Assembly (NCBI GenBank): GCA_014799685.1 | Contig: JAAVHN010000020.1 | Coordinates: 3,752-50,472 of the forward strand | Source of the DNA: Subdoligranulum sp. | GTDB lineage: Bacteria; Bacillota; Clostridia; Oscillospirales; Ruminococcaceae | Direction of reading: 5' to 3' | Length of the DNA: 46,721 nt | Shown: positions 1 to 8,282 of the stretch, piece by piece | Layout of the letters: every line of letters begins with the position of its first letter | How positions within the stretch are numbered: position 1 is the stretch's first letter | Position numbers and translations under genes: made by a program | Notes under the pieces: model-generated | Databases searched by the model: none | Seen by the model: the letters and a program-made list of their open reading frames with translations, nothing else | What the model was told of the DNA's origin: nothing

Positions 1-282
1 ATGAGCGCGTTGACAAAAAACAGGATATCCACATACACAACGCCCCGCATCCGCATGCCCCCTCCGCTTGGAATGCTCCGAGCCGGCCTGCACGTCTTGT
101 ACCCGGCCCGGAGCTTTCCCTGCCTTTCAGTGTAGTACGCGCGGCGCAAAAAGCCTGTCGAACATGGTGTGCAAAAAAGGAAAAACCTGAACCGGCCCCG
201 CAGGCAATCCAGCAGGCAGGTTCACCGCCGGGAAATGCCGGAGGACGCGTGCAGGGCTTTCAAAAAAGCACCGGAAAAGCCC
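1..282. other. No recognisable gene
   Basis: This edge stretch downstream of the ilvC terminator shows no convincing coding region. The open frames here are short, lack a good ribosome binding site and resemble no family I know. It may be the tail of an intergenic region that continues outside the window. Confidence 0.5.
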
Positions 283-322
283 AAAAAGGCGCCGCCGGAG
301 GAAAAACTCCCCCGGCGGCGCC
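283..322 (-). terminator. Terminator of the ilvBNC operon
   Basis: On the minus strand an 11-bp GC-only stem (arms 288-298 and 312-322) with an A/T-rich loop is followed by a run of five T (283-287). It sits about 45 bases after the ilvC stop codon, so it is the likely end of the ilv transcript. Confidence 0.85.
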
Positions 323-366
323 CATATGTTTTTGCTTTCGGCCATGCCGAATTTTTCTGCTTTTGT

Positions 367-1368
367 TTATTTCTTCAGCCAGCTCATCATCTTGCGCAGT
401 TCGGCGCCCACCTTCTCCAGCGGGTGCTGGGCCTCTACGCGGCGGGTGGCAAGGAAGCGCGCCTTGCGGCCGCCCTTGGATGAAAATTCCTGCATAAACT
501 CGCTGGCGAACGTGCCGTTCTGGATCTCGGCCAGAACGTTCTTCATCTCCTTGCGGGTCTCCTCGGTGATCAGGCGCTTGCCGGTGCGGTAATCGCCGTA
601 CTCGGCCGTGTTCGAGATGGAATAGCGCATCATCGCAAAGCCGCCGCTGTTGATCAGGTCGACGATCAGCTTCATCTCGTGGATGCATTCAAAGTAGGCC
701 ATCTCCGGCTCGTATCCGGCCTCCACCAGCGTATCGAAGCCGGCCTTCATCAGCTCGGTAACGCCGCCGCACAGAACAGCCTGCTCACCGAACAGGTCGG
801 TCTCTGTCTCCTCGCGGAAGCTGGTTTCCAGAATGCCGGCGCGGCCCGCGCCGATGCCGCTGGCATACGCAAGCGCGATGTCCTTGGCATGGCCGCTGTA
901 GTCCTGCTCGACGGCGATCAGGCTGGGCACGCCCTTGCCCTCCACATACTGGCTGCGCACCGTGTGGCCGGGGCCCTTGGGCGCGACCATGATCACGTCG
1001 AGGTTCGCGGCGGGTTTTACGAACTGGAAGTGGATGTTGAAGCCGTGGGCGAACATCAGCACATTGCCCTCCTGCATATAGGGCGCGACCTGCTCGTTGT
1101 AGATATCGGCGGCGATCTCGTCCGGCACCAGCATCATCACGATGTCGGCGGCCTTCGCGGCCTCGGGCACTTCCATCACCGTCAGGCCGGCCTCCTCGGC
1201 CTTGGCCCAGCTTGCGCTGTCCTTGCGCAGGCCGACGACAACCTTCACGCCGCTCTCCTTCAGGTTCTGCGCGTGGGCATGGCCCTGGCTGCCGTAACCC
1301 ATGATGGCCACAGTTTTGCCGTCGAGCATCCCCAAATTGCAATCGGCGTCATAATACTTTTTGATCAT
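367..1368 (-). CDS. ilvC: Ketol-acid reductoisomerase
   Basis: Class I ketol-acid reductoisomerase, 333 residues, the usual length for the short bacterial form. It converts acetolactate or acetohydroxybutyrate to the dihydroxy acids of valine/leucine and isoleucine synthesis, using NAD(P)H and Mg2+. The N-terminal Rossmann motif [10 protein letters not shown] lies around residues 25-34, and the C-terminal knotted domain carries the metal-binding acidic residues (for example the [11 protein letters not shown] stretch). The start ATG is preceded by a GAGGGAG Shine-Dalgarno sequence. It is the last gene of the ilvB-ilvN-ilvC operon, 136 bases after ilvN, and is followed by a strong terminator. 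Control is probably through the T-box leader upstream of ilvB. Confidence 0.97.
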   Translation of the reverse strand: MIKKYYDADCNLGMLDGKTVAIMGYGSQGHAHAQNLKESGVKVVVGLRKDSASWAKAEEAGLTVMEVPEAAKAADIVMMLVPDEIAADIYNEQVAPYMQEGNVLMFAHGFNIHFQFVKPAANLDVIMVAPKGPGHTVRSQYVEGKGVPSLIAVEQDYSGHAKDIALAYASGIGAGRAGILETSFREETETDLFGEQAVLCGGVTELMKAGFDTLVEAGYEPEMAYFECIHEMKLIVDLINSGGFAMMRYSISNTAEYGDYRTGKRLITEETRKEMKNVLAEIQNGTFASEFMQEFSSKGGRKARFLATRRVEAQHPLEKVGAELRKMMSWLKK

Positions 1369-1504
1369 ACTGCATTACTCCCTCTATTTTATATTTGCAG
1401 GCACGGCTGGCGCCGTGCGGTTGCTCTTTATGGTGCGGTGCGTTTGGAACGGGACGTACGGTGTGCGCGATTTGGAACACACGGCGCGCATCCAACGTAC
1501 CCGC

Positions 1505-1999
1505 TCAATCGTGCTTCTGCACGCCGCCGCGTTCCAGCGCCGTGATGCCTGTGCGGCACATTTCCATGATCTCATAGGGTGAAAGCACATCCAGAAAACC
1601 GTCGATCTTTTCCGGCTCGCCCGTCAGCTCCATCACCATGCTGCCGATGGAAAGGTCAATGATCTTTGCCTTGTAGATATTCGCGATTTCCCGGATGGCG
1701 GTACGGTTTGCTTCGTCCGCAGCCACCTTCACGAGCAGCAGCTCGCGCAGCAGGCTGTGCGCCGTGTTCAGCGGGAAGATGGCCCGCGTCTCCTCCAGCC
1801 GCGCCGTCTGCTTGATGATCTGCTCCAGCACCTTCACGTCGTCGTGCACAACAATGGTGATGCGCGAAATTTCCGGATCGTCCGTGGCGGATACCGTCAG
1901 GCTGTCAATGTTAAAGCCGCGCCGCCCGAACAAAGACGACACGCGCGCCAGCACGCCGGAATGGTTGTCCACCAAAATGCTCAATACCTCTCTTGGCAT
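1505..1999 (-). CDS. ilvN: Acetolactate synthase small (regulatory) subunit
   Basis: Regulatory subunit of acetohydroxyacid synthase, 164 residues, matching the usual length of the IlvH/IlvN type. The N-terminal ACT domain is clear (VLSILVDNHSGVLARVSSLF near residues 5-24, then GFNIDSLTV), which in this family binds valine for feedback inhibition. The second half matches the C-terminal domain of small subunits (KIIDLSIGSMVMELTG region). The start has a GGAGG site and lies 12 bases after the ilvB stop codon, so the two subunits are co-translated from one mRNA. The ilvH symbol would be equally acceptable. Confidence 0.95.
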   Translation of the reverse strand: MPREVLSILVDNHSGVLARVSSLFGRRGFNIDSLTVSATDDPEISRITIVVHDDVKVLEQIIKQTARLEETRAIFPLNTAHSLLRELLLVKVAADEANRTAIREIANIYKAKIIDLSIGSMVMELTGEPEKIDGFLDVLSPYEIMEMCRTGITALERGGVQKHD

Positions 2000-2011
2000 A
2001 CCGCCGCCTCC

Positions 2012-3676
2012 TTATTCCAAAATGATATCCTCAATGCTGCCGCCCGCCGGGATCATCGGCAGCACCTTTTCATCCTTGTGGATCAGGCACTCGATCCACA
2101 CCGGGCCATCCGCTTTCAGCGCCTCGGCAAACGCGGCCGAAAACTCATCCAGCGTTTTGCAGCGGTAGCCCTTTGCGCCGAAGCCCTCGGCCAGCTTCAC
2201 GTAATCCGTCTGGCGGTGCGGGTCGGTGCTGGAATAGCGCTTGCCGTAAAACACCGTCTGCCACTGGCGCACCATGCCGAGCACGGTGTTATTGAATATC
2301 ACCGTGATCACCGGCAGCTTGTAGCTTACCGCCGTACACGCCTCGTTCAGGTTCATGTGGAACGAGCCGTCGCCCGTGATGTGGATCACGGGGCGCTGCG
2401 CGTCCACCGCCACCGTTGCGCCGATGGCCGCGCCGTAGCCGAAGCCCATCGTGCCAAGGCCGCCGCTTGTCAAAAAGCTGCGCGGCCGCACATGGCGGAT
2501 ATACTGCGTCGCCCACATCTGGTGCTGGCCCACGTCCGTGACATACAGTGCCTCCGGCCCGGCCAGCTCACAGATCGTGCCGATCACCTGGTGCGGGCAC
2601 AGACGGCTCGCGTCGTCCTTCGGGCGGTAATCCTGCGCCTGCCATGCCTTAATCTGTTCCATCCACGCGGGGTGCTCTGTCTCTTTCACCAGCGGCAGCA
2701 GCATCTGCAGCGTCTGGCGCACATCGCCCACCAGGCTGTGATCCACCGAGACGTTTTTGTTCACCTCGCTCGGGTCGATGTCGATTTGCAAAATCGACGC
2801 CTGATGCGCGAACTGGTCGCCGTTCAGCGCCACGCGGTCGGAAAAGCGCGTGCCGACGGCCAGCACCAGATCGGCCTCATTGACGGCCTTATTCGTGGTG
2901 CGGCAGCCGTGCATGCCGATCAGGCCCAGATTCAGCGGGTCGCCGTAATCCAGCACGCCGGCGGCCATCATCGTATAGGCGATAGGGATCTGCGCCTTGC
3001 GGGCAAGCGCCTGCAGCTCCTCCCCCGCGCCGGACGCGGCCACGCCGCCGCCAATATACAAAAACGGGCGTTTGGCCTCGTTGATCATCTGTGCCGCGCG
3101 CGTGAGCGCGTCTTCCTCCAGCCGCGTCTCATACACCGGGTGTACGGGCGGCTTTGGCGTAAACTCCGTTTTCGCGCTCGTCACGTCCTTCGGGATATCC
3201 ACCAGCACCGGGCCCTTGCGGCCTGTCTGCGCGATGCGGAACGCGTCGCGCATCACATCCGCCAGCTCCTCCACGCGGCGCATCACAAAGTTGTGCTTTG
3301 TGATGGGCATCGTGATGCCGGCGATATACACCTCCTGGAAGCTGTCGCGGCCGATGAGCGTGGTGCCCACGTTGCCCGTGATTGCCACCATCGGGATGCT
3401 GTCCATATAGGCTGTGGCGATGCCCGTGACAAGGTTTGTCGCGCCCGGGCCGCTGGTGGCGAGCACCACGCCCGTTTTTCCCGTGGCGCGCGCATAGCCG
3501 TCGGCGGCGTGCGCCGCGCCCTGCTCGTGCGCCGTCATGATGTGCCGCAGCTTGTCGCTGTATTTATACAGCGCATCGTACAGGTTCAGCACCGCGCCGC
3601 CCGGGTACCCGAACAGCGTGTCCACGCCCTGCTCCACCAGCACCTCCGCGAAAATATCCGCACCTGTCAATCTCAT
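2012..3676 (-). CDS. ilvB: Acetolactate synthase large (catalytic) subunit
   Basis: Thiamine-diphosphate enzyme that condenses two pyruvates, or pyruvate plus 2-oxobutyrate, as the first common step of branched-chain amino acid synthesis. 554 residues from the chosen start. Visible hallmarks are the catalytic glutamate region (HEQGAAHAADGYAR), the ATSGPGATNL loop, and the ThDP/Mg motif starting GDGSFHMN in the C-terminal third. The frame is open for 47 more codons upstream, but the ATG at 3676 begins MRLTGADI, as this family usually does, and follows an AAAAGGAGGG ribosome binding site. It is the first gene of the operon, behind the T-box leader. Confidence 0.96.
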   Translation of the reverse strand: MRLTGADIFAEVLVEQGVDTLFGYPGGAVLNLYDALYKYSDKLRHIMTAHEQGAAHAADGYARATGKTGVVLATSGPGATNLVTGIATAYMDSIPMVAITGNVGTTLIGRDSFQEVYIAGITMPITKHNFVMRRVEELADVMRDAFRIAQTGRKGPVLVDIPKDVTSAKTEFTPKPPVHPVYETRLEEDALTRAAQMINEAKRPFLYIGGGVAASGAGEELQALARKAQIPIAYTMMAAGVLDYGDPLNLGLIGMHGCRTTNKAVNEADLVLAVGTRFSDRVALNGDQFAHQASILQIDIDPSEVNKNVSVDHSLVGDVRQTLQMLLPLVKETEHPAWMEQIKAWQAQDYRPKDDASRLCPHQVIGTICELAGPEALYVTDVGQHQMWATQYIRHVRPRSFLTSGGLGTMGFGYGAAIGATVAVDAQRPVIHITGDGSFHMNLNEACTAVSYKLPVITVIFNNTVLGMVRQWQTVFYGKRYSSTDPHRQTDYVKLAEGFGAKGYRCKTLDEFSAAFAEALKADGPVWIECLIHKDEKVLPMIPAGGSIEDIILE

Positions 3677-3853
3677 TGTGCGCCCTCCTTTTCTTTCCCA
3701 CTGTTTTAGCCCATTGTTCCGGCAGCCGTACCGAATGCCAAAGCATGCCGAAGCGCACGGCATGATACAGGCCATCCCGCTTTGCGCCGCCATGTCAGCG
3801 CATTTGCATGCGTGCACCTCGGGCCGCTACCCCGGTGCATCCGCCCGTGTGCA

Positions 3854-3894
3854 TAAAAAAAGCCTTTGCCTCTGGTTCATCAGAGACAAAGGCT
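3854..3894 (-). terminator. Intrinsic terminator of the T-box leader
   Basis: On the minus strand a 14-bp stem (arms AGCCTTTGTCTCTG and its near-perfect complement) is followed by a run of seven T. It lies directly downstream of the T-box sequence, the normal arrangement for a transcription-attenuating T-box switch. Confidence 0.9.
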
Positions 3895-4212
3895 AAAACA
3901 GCACTCTGCGGTACCACTCCGTTTGCCGCAAATTGCGGCCGCTCGGTGTGCACCACGTTTTGCCGTGCGCGGCAGTCTGCCGCGGGGCATTTCCCCAAAA
4001 CCTGTATCCACAGGCCCGAACGCGATGCACCGGCCTTGTAACGGGGCCGAACCGTCACTTGCTTACACAGGCTTTGCCGCCCTTGGGCAAGGATGCTCCG
4101 GGAAGACTTTCACGCGCGCCCTCCACCGCCTCGCACCACCCGGCGGCTCTCTGTGCGCAGAGCAAACGCGCTATTCGATCCCATCGCTGCATTTATCATT
4201 TTTATGATATTG
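3854..4212 (-). promoter_or_regulatory. T-box riboswitch leader, isoleucine specifier (AUC)
   Basis: Minus-strand leader of ilvB. The T-box proper (GGAGTGGTACCGCAGA, within about 3905-3922) is a clear variant of the conserved AGGGTGGNACCGCG. Upstream, Stem I features are present: an ACAGAGAG segment and a GGGTGGTGCGAG apical element near 4110-4150. On the 3' side of Stem I the specifier context GGAGC-ATC-C places AUC (Ile) at 4092-4094. Uncharged tRNA-Ile would bind here and favour the antiterminator over the hairpin at 3854-3894. The specifier was assigned by eye from sequence context, without folding software. Confidence 0.88.
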
Positions 4213-4218
4213 TTATTT

Positions 4219-4247
4219 ATTATATCCATCCGGCTGCGGTTTGTCAA
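4219..4247 (-). promoter_or_regulatory. Sigma-A promoter of the ilv operon
   Basis: Minus strand: TTGACA (4242-4247), a spacer of exactly 17 bases, then TATAAT (4219-4224). Both boxes match consensus perfectly, and the predicted start near 4212 lies just upstream of Stem I of the T-box leader. A maximally strong promoter fits control by downstream attenuation. Confidence 0.92.
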
Positions 4248-4539
4248 ATCTTTTTTGAAAAATGCACCGCGAAAATGCACCGCAAATGTGCCGAATACGC
4301 TGAAGTTCCGCCAAAAATCCGGCGAAACAGCCGAACTGACAAGAACTGCCGGGTTAACTGAGGTCCCGCCCGGACCCATCGAAAGCTCCTGCAAAAAACT
4401 GAATTTATATATAACCCGGCTGAAAACTCCGGCAGGGCTGCTGAAGCCCCGCCGCAGTACCGGAATGCTGCTGGCACTTTTTTAAGTTGGGCATCGCGGG
4501 ACAGTCGTATGAGCATGTATTCCAATGGTTTACTGCATA

Positions 4540-4568
4540 TTGACAACAGAATTTCTTATTGATATGAT
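4540..4568 (+). promoter_or_regulatory. Sigma-A promoter of the 4Fe-4S membrane protein gene
   Basis: TTGACA (4540-4545), 17-base spacer, TATGAT (4563-4568). The predicted transcription start near 4575 leaves a leader of about 50 bases before the chosen start codon. Confidence 0.82.
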
Positions 4569-4625
4569 TAGAATCATAAATAAAAATTCTTGCGGATGCA
4601 GTTTATTCTCAGGAATAACGAAAAA

Positions 4626-5477
4626 ATGTCTTATGTTGAAGAAGGGATTCAAATTATCATGAAAAAATATTTCCTTCCATTTATGATGCTGGCAATATTT
4701 GAAACCGTTGCAATCGCATTGTGGCTGACACAAAGCAATATATTTTATTTGTTCAACTTCAGTTATATCGGGATATCAATTTCACTTGGAGTATTCCTTT
4801 TCATCAAAAAGTACAAATATGCCCGCAGAGTTGCACAGCTTTTGGTCGGCCTTTATATGTTGATATATTTGGGACTTATCTGCGGCGAGAACATGCAGAT
4901 CGAGGGATTTTGGTATTATCTTTTCACAGGTGTATTTGAAGCCGCAACCATTCATTATGCAGTGGCAAAAATTTTTGGGCCGCTGCTTTTCGGCAGAGGC
5001 TGGTGCGGATATGCCTGTTGGACCGCAATGGTGCTTGATTTTCTCCCCTACAAAAATCCAAAAGCACCGAGAAAAAAGATCGGGTGGATACGGTATCTTA
5101 CATTTGCAATTTCTCTTATATTTGTTTCAGCACTGTTTCTTTCTCATATTGGCAATCTTGAAAAAATCATGTTTTGGGCGTTTATTATAGGGAATATTAT
5201 ATACTATGCTGTTGGAATAATATTGGCATATGCTTTTAAGGATAATCGGGCATTTTGCAAATACATATGCCCTATTACAATTTTTTTGAAACCCATGAGT
5301 TATTTCTCGCTGCTCCGAATTAAGTGTGATAAAAGTAAATGTATTTCTTGTGGTAAATGCAAAAACGTGTGTCCGATGGAAGTAGATGTTACCGATAATT
5401 CTCGAAGACGAAAGAACGGTACGGAATGTATTCTTTGCTTTGAATGCGTAAAGAATTGTCCACGGAATGCGCTATAA
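4626..5477 (+). CDS. NapH-like 4Fe-4S polyferredoxin membrane protein
   Basis: Integral membrane iron-sulfur protein, about 283 residues, related to the NapH/CcoG/NosR-type membrane ferredoxins. It has several hydrophobic segments, then the two loop cysteine motifs typical of the group (GRGWCGYACW and CKYICPI). The C-terminus carries two 4Fe-4S cluster motifs (CISCGKCKNVCP and CILCFECVKNCP). The family passes electrons between membrane and soluble carriers; the partner here is unknown. Possible starts are 4590, 4626 and 4659. The 4590 codon is only about 15 bases from the predicted mRNA start, and 4626 has an AGGA upstream, so 4626 is preferred with moderate certainty. The gene is markedly AT-rich compared with its neighbours and stands alone, which suggests transfer. 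Confidence 0.83.
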   Translation: MSYVEEGIQIIMKKYFLPFMMLAIFETVAIALWLTQSNIFYLFNFSYIGISISLGVFLFIKKYKYARRVAQLLVGLYMLIYLGLICGENMQIEGFWYYLFTGVFEAATIHYAVAKIFGPLLFGRGWCGYACWTAMVLDFLPYKNPKAPRKKIGWIRYLTFAISLIFVSALFLSHIGNLEKIMFWAFIIGNIIYYAVGIILAYAFKDNRAFCKYICPITIFLKPMSYFSLLRIKCDKSKCISCGKCKNVCPMEVDVTDNSRRRKNGTECILCFECVKNCPRNAL

Positions 5478-5827
5478 ATCCCGTTTCATGAAAAAGCTTG
5501 CCCGATATGCAGCAGGATGTTCCGGCCGTAATTGGACGGGCGCCGGATATATTGTTCGGACAAGTGCAGAGAGGTTGTTGATCGGGCAAGGGCCGAAAGA
5601 GAATGCCGGGCGCAGGCGGCAGCAGAAACAGAAGCGGAATGCCGCTTCGCAGCAGCCGGAAACGGCCCTTTAAGGGCGCCTGGCGAAAGCCGGGCGTTCT
5701 CTTTTGGCTAGCATTTGCCTGTCCCGCAATGAACCTTCAAAAAATATGTTCTGCGGATGGCTGCAACAACGGGTTGCTTGACTTTCCGGCAGAGCGATGC
5801 CACAATAGGCACATGGAGGTGCATTGC
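5478..5827. other. Intergenic stretch without a recognised gene
   Basis: 350 bases between the 4Fe-4S protein and the XRE regulator. Apart from the terminator-like hairpin at 5674-5705 I see nothing with support. Short open frames on both strands lack recognisable content. Confidence 0.5.
5674..5705 (+). terminator. Putative intrinsic terminator
   Basis: GC-rich stem (GCCTGGC/GCCGGGC) closed by a GAAA tetraloop and followed by TTCTCTTTT. It lies about 200 bases after the 4Fe-4S gene and before the XRE regulator. Confidence 0.6.
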
Positions 5828-6277
5828 ATGGAACCAAAAGATATGATCCTTTCTCTTCGCATAAAAAAGGGCTTGTCCCAGGAGGCTCTTGCAGAAAAAG
5901 TCCACGTAACACGGCAGGCCGTATCGCGCTGGGAAACGGGCGAAACCGTACCCAATACCGAGACGCTGAAGCTGCTCTCAAAGCTGTTTGATGTTTCGAT
6001 CAACACGCTTTTGGGCGCGCCCCGGCAGCTGGTCTGCCAGTGCTGCGGGATGCCGCTCGAAGATGCTTCCATCAGCCGGGAGCCGGACGGCTCGTTCAAT
6101 GAAGAATACTGCAAATGGTGCTATGCAGACGGGAAATTTGTTTACACAAGCCTCTCGGAGCTGACAGATTTTCTTGTGGAACACATGTCGAACGAGACAT
6201 GGCCCCCACAGCAGGTGCGCGCTTATTTGGAAGCGCAGCTGCCGAAGCTATCACACTGGCAGCAAACAGGATCATAA
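5828..6277 (+). CDS. XRE-family regulator with C-terminal zinc-ribbon domain
   Basis: 149-residue protein. Residues 5-62 form a Cro/C1-type helix-turn-helix (LSQEALAEKVHVTRQAVSRW, then GETVPNTETLKLLSKLFDVSINTLL). This is followed by a putative zinc ribbon with Cys70, Cys73, Cys95 and Cys98 (CQCCGMPL, later EYCKWCYADG), matching the domain known as Zn_ribbon_2. This two-domain layout is common in Clostridia; its regulatory target is not known. The frame is open upstream to 5603, but the GGAGGT at 5815-5820 placed 7 bases before the ATG at 5828 fixes the start. It is a single-gene unit followed by a hairpin at 6286. Confidence 0.88.
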   Translation: MEPKDMILSLRIKKGLSQEALAEKVHVTRQAVSRWETGETVPNTETLKLLSKLFDVSINTLLGAPRQLVCQCCGMPLEDASISREPDGSFNEEYCKWCYADGKFVYTSLSELTDFLVEHMSNETWPPQQVRAYLEAQLPKLSHWQQTGS

Positions 6278-6285
6278 GCATTTTT

Positions 6286-6318
6286 CGGACAGCGCTCCCG
6301 GCGGGGCGCTGTCCGTTT
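6286..6318 (+). terminator. Hairpin after the XRE regulator
   Basis: Stem of 10 bp (arms starting CGGACAGCGC, ending GCGCTGTCCG) 8 bases after the stop codon, followed by only three T. A plausible but not strong terminator. Confidence 0.6.
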
Positions 6319-6440
6319 GCATATTGGGTTTGAAATAAACCGGGACCAATCTGCATGATCTATGGCCCGCAAATTCATATACCGGATGTGCCCGCACTCC
6401 TGAACGCCGGCCGTGCCCGCAGCCCCAAATACCGGCCGCC

Positions 6441-6469
6441 TTGTATCTCCCCTGCAAATATGGTATGAT
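6441..6469 (+). promoter_or_regulatory. Putative promoter of the GH2-CocE operon
   Basis: TTGTAT (6441-6446), 17-base spacer ending in TGG, then TATGAT (6464-6469), giving an extended -10. The predicted start near 6476 leaves a leader of about 65 bases. Confidence 0.65.
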
Positions 6470-6518
6470 ACTTTTATAGAACAGTCTCATCTTCTCTGAG
6501 AAAAACGGAGAAAAATAA

Positions 6519-6542
6519 ATGAAAATGGCGGTGCTGTACTGA
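6519..6542 (+). CDS. Seven-codon leader ORF coupled to the GH2 gene
   Basis: ATG at 6519 with a GGAG site at 6507-6510 opens a frame encoding MKMAVLY. Its TGA stop overlaps the ATG of the GH2 gene (TGATG). The GH2 start has no good ribosome binding site of its own, so the leader may serve as the ribosome entry point by termination-reinitiation. No function for the peptide is implied. Confidence 0.4.
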   Translation: MKMAVLY

Positions 6543-8281
6543 TGCGAACACTATCCACATCCTTCCCCGTTGGAGAGATCCCCCTGAATGAATATCCCCG
6601 CCCGCAGCTGGTCCGCGAGGCCTGGCAGAATTTGAACGGCACCTGGCACTGCGATATCTGCCGGCGCGAGAATGTCTCGCCGGGCCGGCAGGACATTTTG
6701 GTTCCCTTCGCGCCCGAGAGCGCGCTTTCCGGGGTGCAAAAGCCCGTTTTGCCCGATCAGGCCATCTGGTATTCCCGCACCTTTACCATTGAAAACTACG
6801 ACCCCGAAAAGTGCACACTGCTGCATTTCGGCGCGGTCGACCACGACTGCACGGTTCGTATCGGCGACGGCTGTTGGAAGCATTCGGGCGGTTACACTCC
6901 GTTTACATTCGATATCACGGATTATGTGCACGAGGGCGAGAACGAGATCGTCGTTATCGTCACCGATGATACCGACAAGGGCGACGCACCGCGCGGCAAG
7001 CAGGTGCTGGAGCCGAAAGGTATCTGGTACACGGCCGTTTCGGGCATCTGGCAGACGGTGTGGCTGGAACAGGTAAACCCCATTTACATCGAGGCTGTGC
7101 ACTTTACGCCAGCGCTCGACAGTGTAGAGGTTTCCGTGGATGTCTCGCCGGATGGCGCGAAGTACACGGACGTGCATATGAAGATCTACGAGAACGGCGA
7201 ATTTCTCGATGAGTACACCTTCCCTGCCTCGGAGACCCTGCGGGTGGAATTCAAAACGCCGCATCATTGGACGCCGGAGGATCCGTTCCTGTACGATGTG
7301 GAGATCTGGCCGACACATGGCGGAACAGAAAAGGACCACGTTACCACCTATTTTGGCCTGCGCACCTTTGCCGTAGAGGAAGACGCGAGCGGCACGCCCC
7401 GTTTTCTGCTGAACGGCAAGCCCTATTTCCAGCGCGGGCTGCTCGATCAGGGCTATTGGCCGGACGGGCTGTACACCGCCCCCTCCGACGAGGCGCTGCG
7501 CTCGGACATCGAGCGGGCCAAGGCGCTCGGCTTCAACATGCTGCGCAAGCACATCAAGGTAGAGCCCGCGCGCTGGTACTATCACTGCGACAAAATCGGC
7601 ATGCTGGTATGGCAGGATATGCCCAGTGGCGCGGCCTACCCCGGCGATCTGCTCGCGGTGGGGCTGCCGAACATCGGCATCAATGCAGAGGATAAAAACT
7701 ACAAGCGCTTCAAGCGTGAAAATGAAGCCGGGCGCGCGCAATTCACCGCCGAGCTGCGCGAAATGGTAAAAGCGCTGCGCGATACGGTATGCGTGTGCAC
7801 CTGGGTGCCCTTCAACGAGGGCTGGGGCCAGTTCGACGCGGCCACGGCCACAAAGCTGCTGTGGGAGCTGGACCCCACCCGCCCGGTCGACCACGCCAGC
7901 GGCTGGCATGATCAGGGCGCGGGCGATTACAAGAGCATCCACAAATATATTTTCAAGGTGCGCGCGCCGCGCCCGGACGGCCGCGCGTTCGCGCTGACGG
8001 AATTCGGCGGGTACAGCCAGATCCTGGACGGCCATGTCTGGGACAAGGAAAAGAGCTTTGGCTACCGCATGTATCCCGATCGGCAGACGCTGACGGACGC
8101 CTACCGCAAGCTGCACGAAGAGCAGATCCTCCCGCTTTTGAAAAAGGGCCTCTGCGTGACCATCTACACACAGCTGACGGACGTGGAGTTGGAGGTGAAC
8201 GGCCTGTTCACCTACGATCGCGCCGTCTGCAAGTTAGATGAGGCCACCGTAAAAGAGATCAACGAAAAGCTGGTACTGTAA
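6542..8281 (+). CDS. Glycoside hydrolase family 2 protein
   Basis: 579-residue retaining glycosidase of the GH2 clan (beta-galactosidase/beta-glucuronidase type), without a signal peptide and therefore probably intracellular. The N-terminal jelly-roll sugar-binding domain spans roughly residues 15-175 (EYPRPQLVREAW, LNGTW), followed by an immunoglobulin-like domain and a TIM barrel from about 285. In WVPFNEGWGQF, Glu426 is the expected acid/base. In LTEFGGYS, Glu487 is the expected nucleophile. The protein ends soon after the barrel and lacks the extra C-terminal domains of LacZ, so the substrate cannot be told from sequence alone. It overlaps the leader ORF by its start codon and is followed after 1 base by the CocE-like gene, with which it forms an operon. 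Confidence 0.92.
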   Translation: MRTLSTSFPVGEIPLNEYPRPQLVREAWQNLNGTWHCDICRRENVSPGRQDILVPFAPESALSGVQKPVLPDQAIWYSRTFTIENYDPEKCTLLHFGAVDHDCTVRIGDGCWKHSGGYTPFTFDITDYVHEGENEIVVIVTDDTDKGDAPRGKQVLEPKGIWYTAVSGIWQTVWLEQVNPIYIEAVHFTPALDSVEVSVDVSPDGAKYTDVHMKIYENGEFLDEYTFPASETLRVEFKTPHHWTPEDPFLYDVEIWPTHGGTEKDHVTTYFGLRTFAVEEDASGTPRFLLNGKPYFQRGLLDQGYWPDGLYTAPSDEALRSDIERAKALGFNMLRKHIKVEPARWYYHCDKIGMLVWQDMPSGAAYPGDLLAVGLPNIGINAEDKNYKRFKRENEAGRAQFTAELREMVKALRDTVCVCTWVPFNEGWGQFDAATATKLLWELDPTRPVDHASGWHDQGAGDYKSIHKYIFKVRAPRPDGRAFALTEFGGYSQILDGHVWDKEKSFGYRMYPDRQTLTDAYRKLHEEQILPLLKKGLCVTIYTQLTDVELEVNGLFTYDRAVCKLDEATVKEINEKLVL

Positions 8282-8282
8282 T

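Noticed and set aside
1757-3709. 650-codon plus-strand open frame opposite ilvB/ilvN
   Set aside because: It is the antisense shadow of a GC-rich gene: Arg/His/Ala-rich, with no family resemblance, no start signal, and ilvB and ilvN clearly coding on the other strand.
5467-5673. 68-codon plus-strand open frame after the 4Fe-4S gene
   Set aside because: It overlaps the end of the 4Fe-4S gene in another frame, has no ribosome binding site and no recognisable content.
6551-8116. 521-codon minus-strand open frame opposite the GH2 gene
   Set aside because: Antisense shadow with no motif; the GH2 catalytic motifs are on the plus strand.
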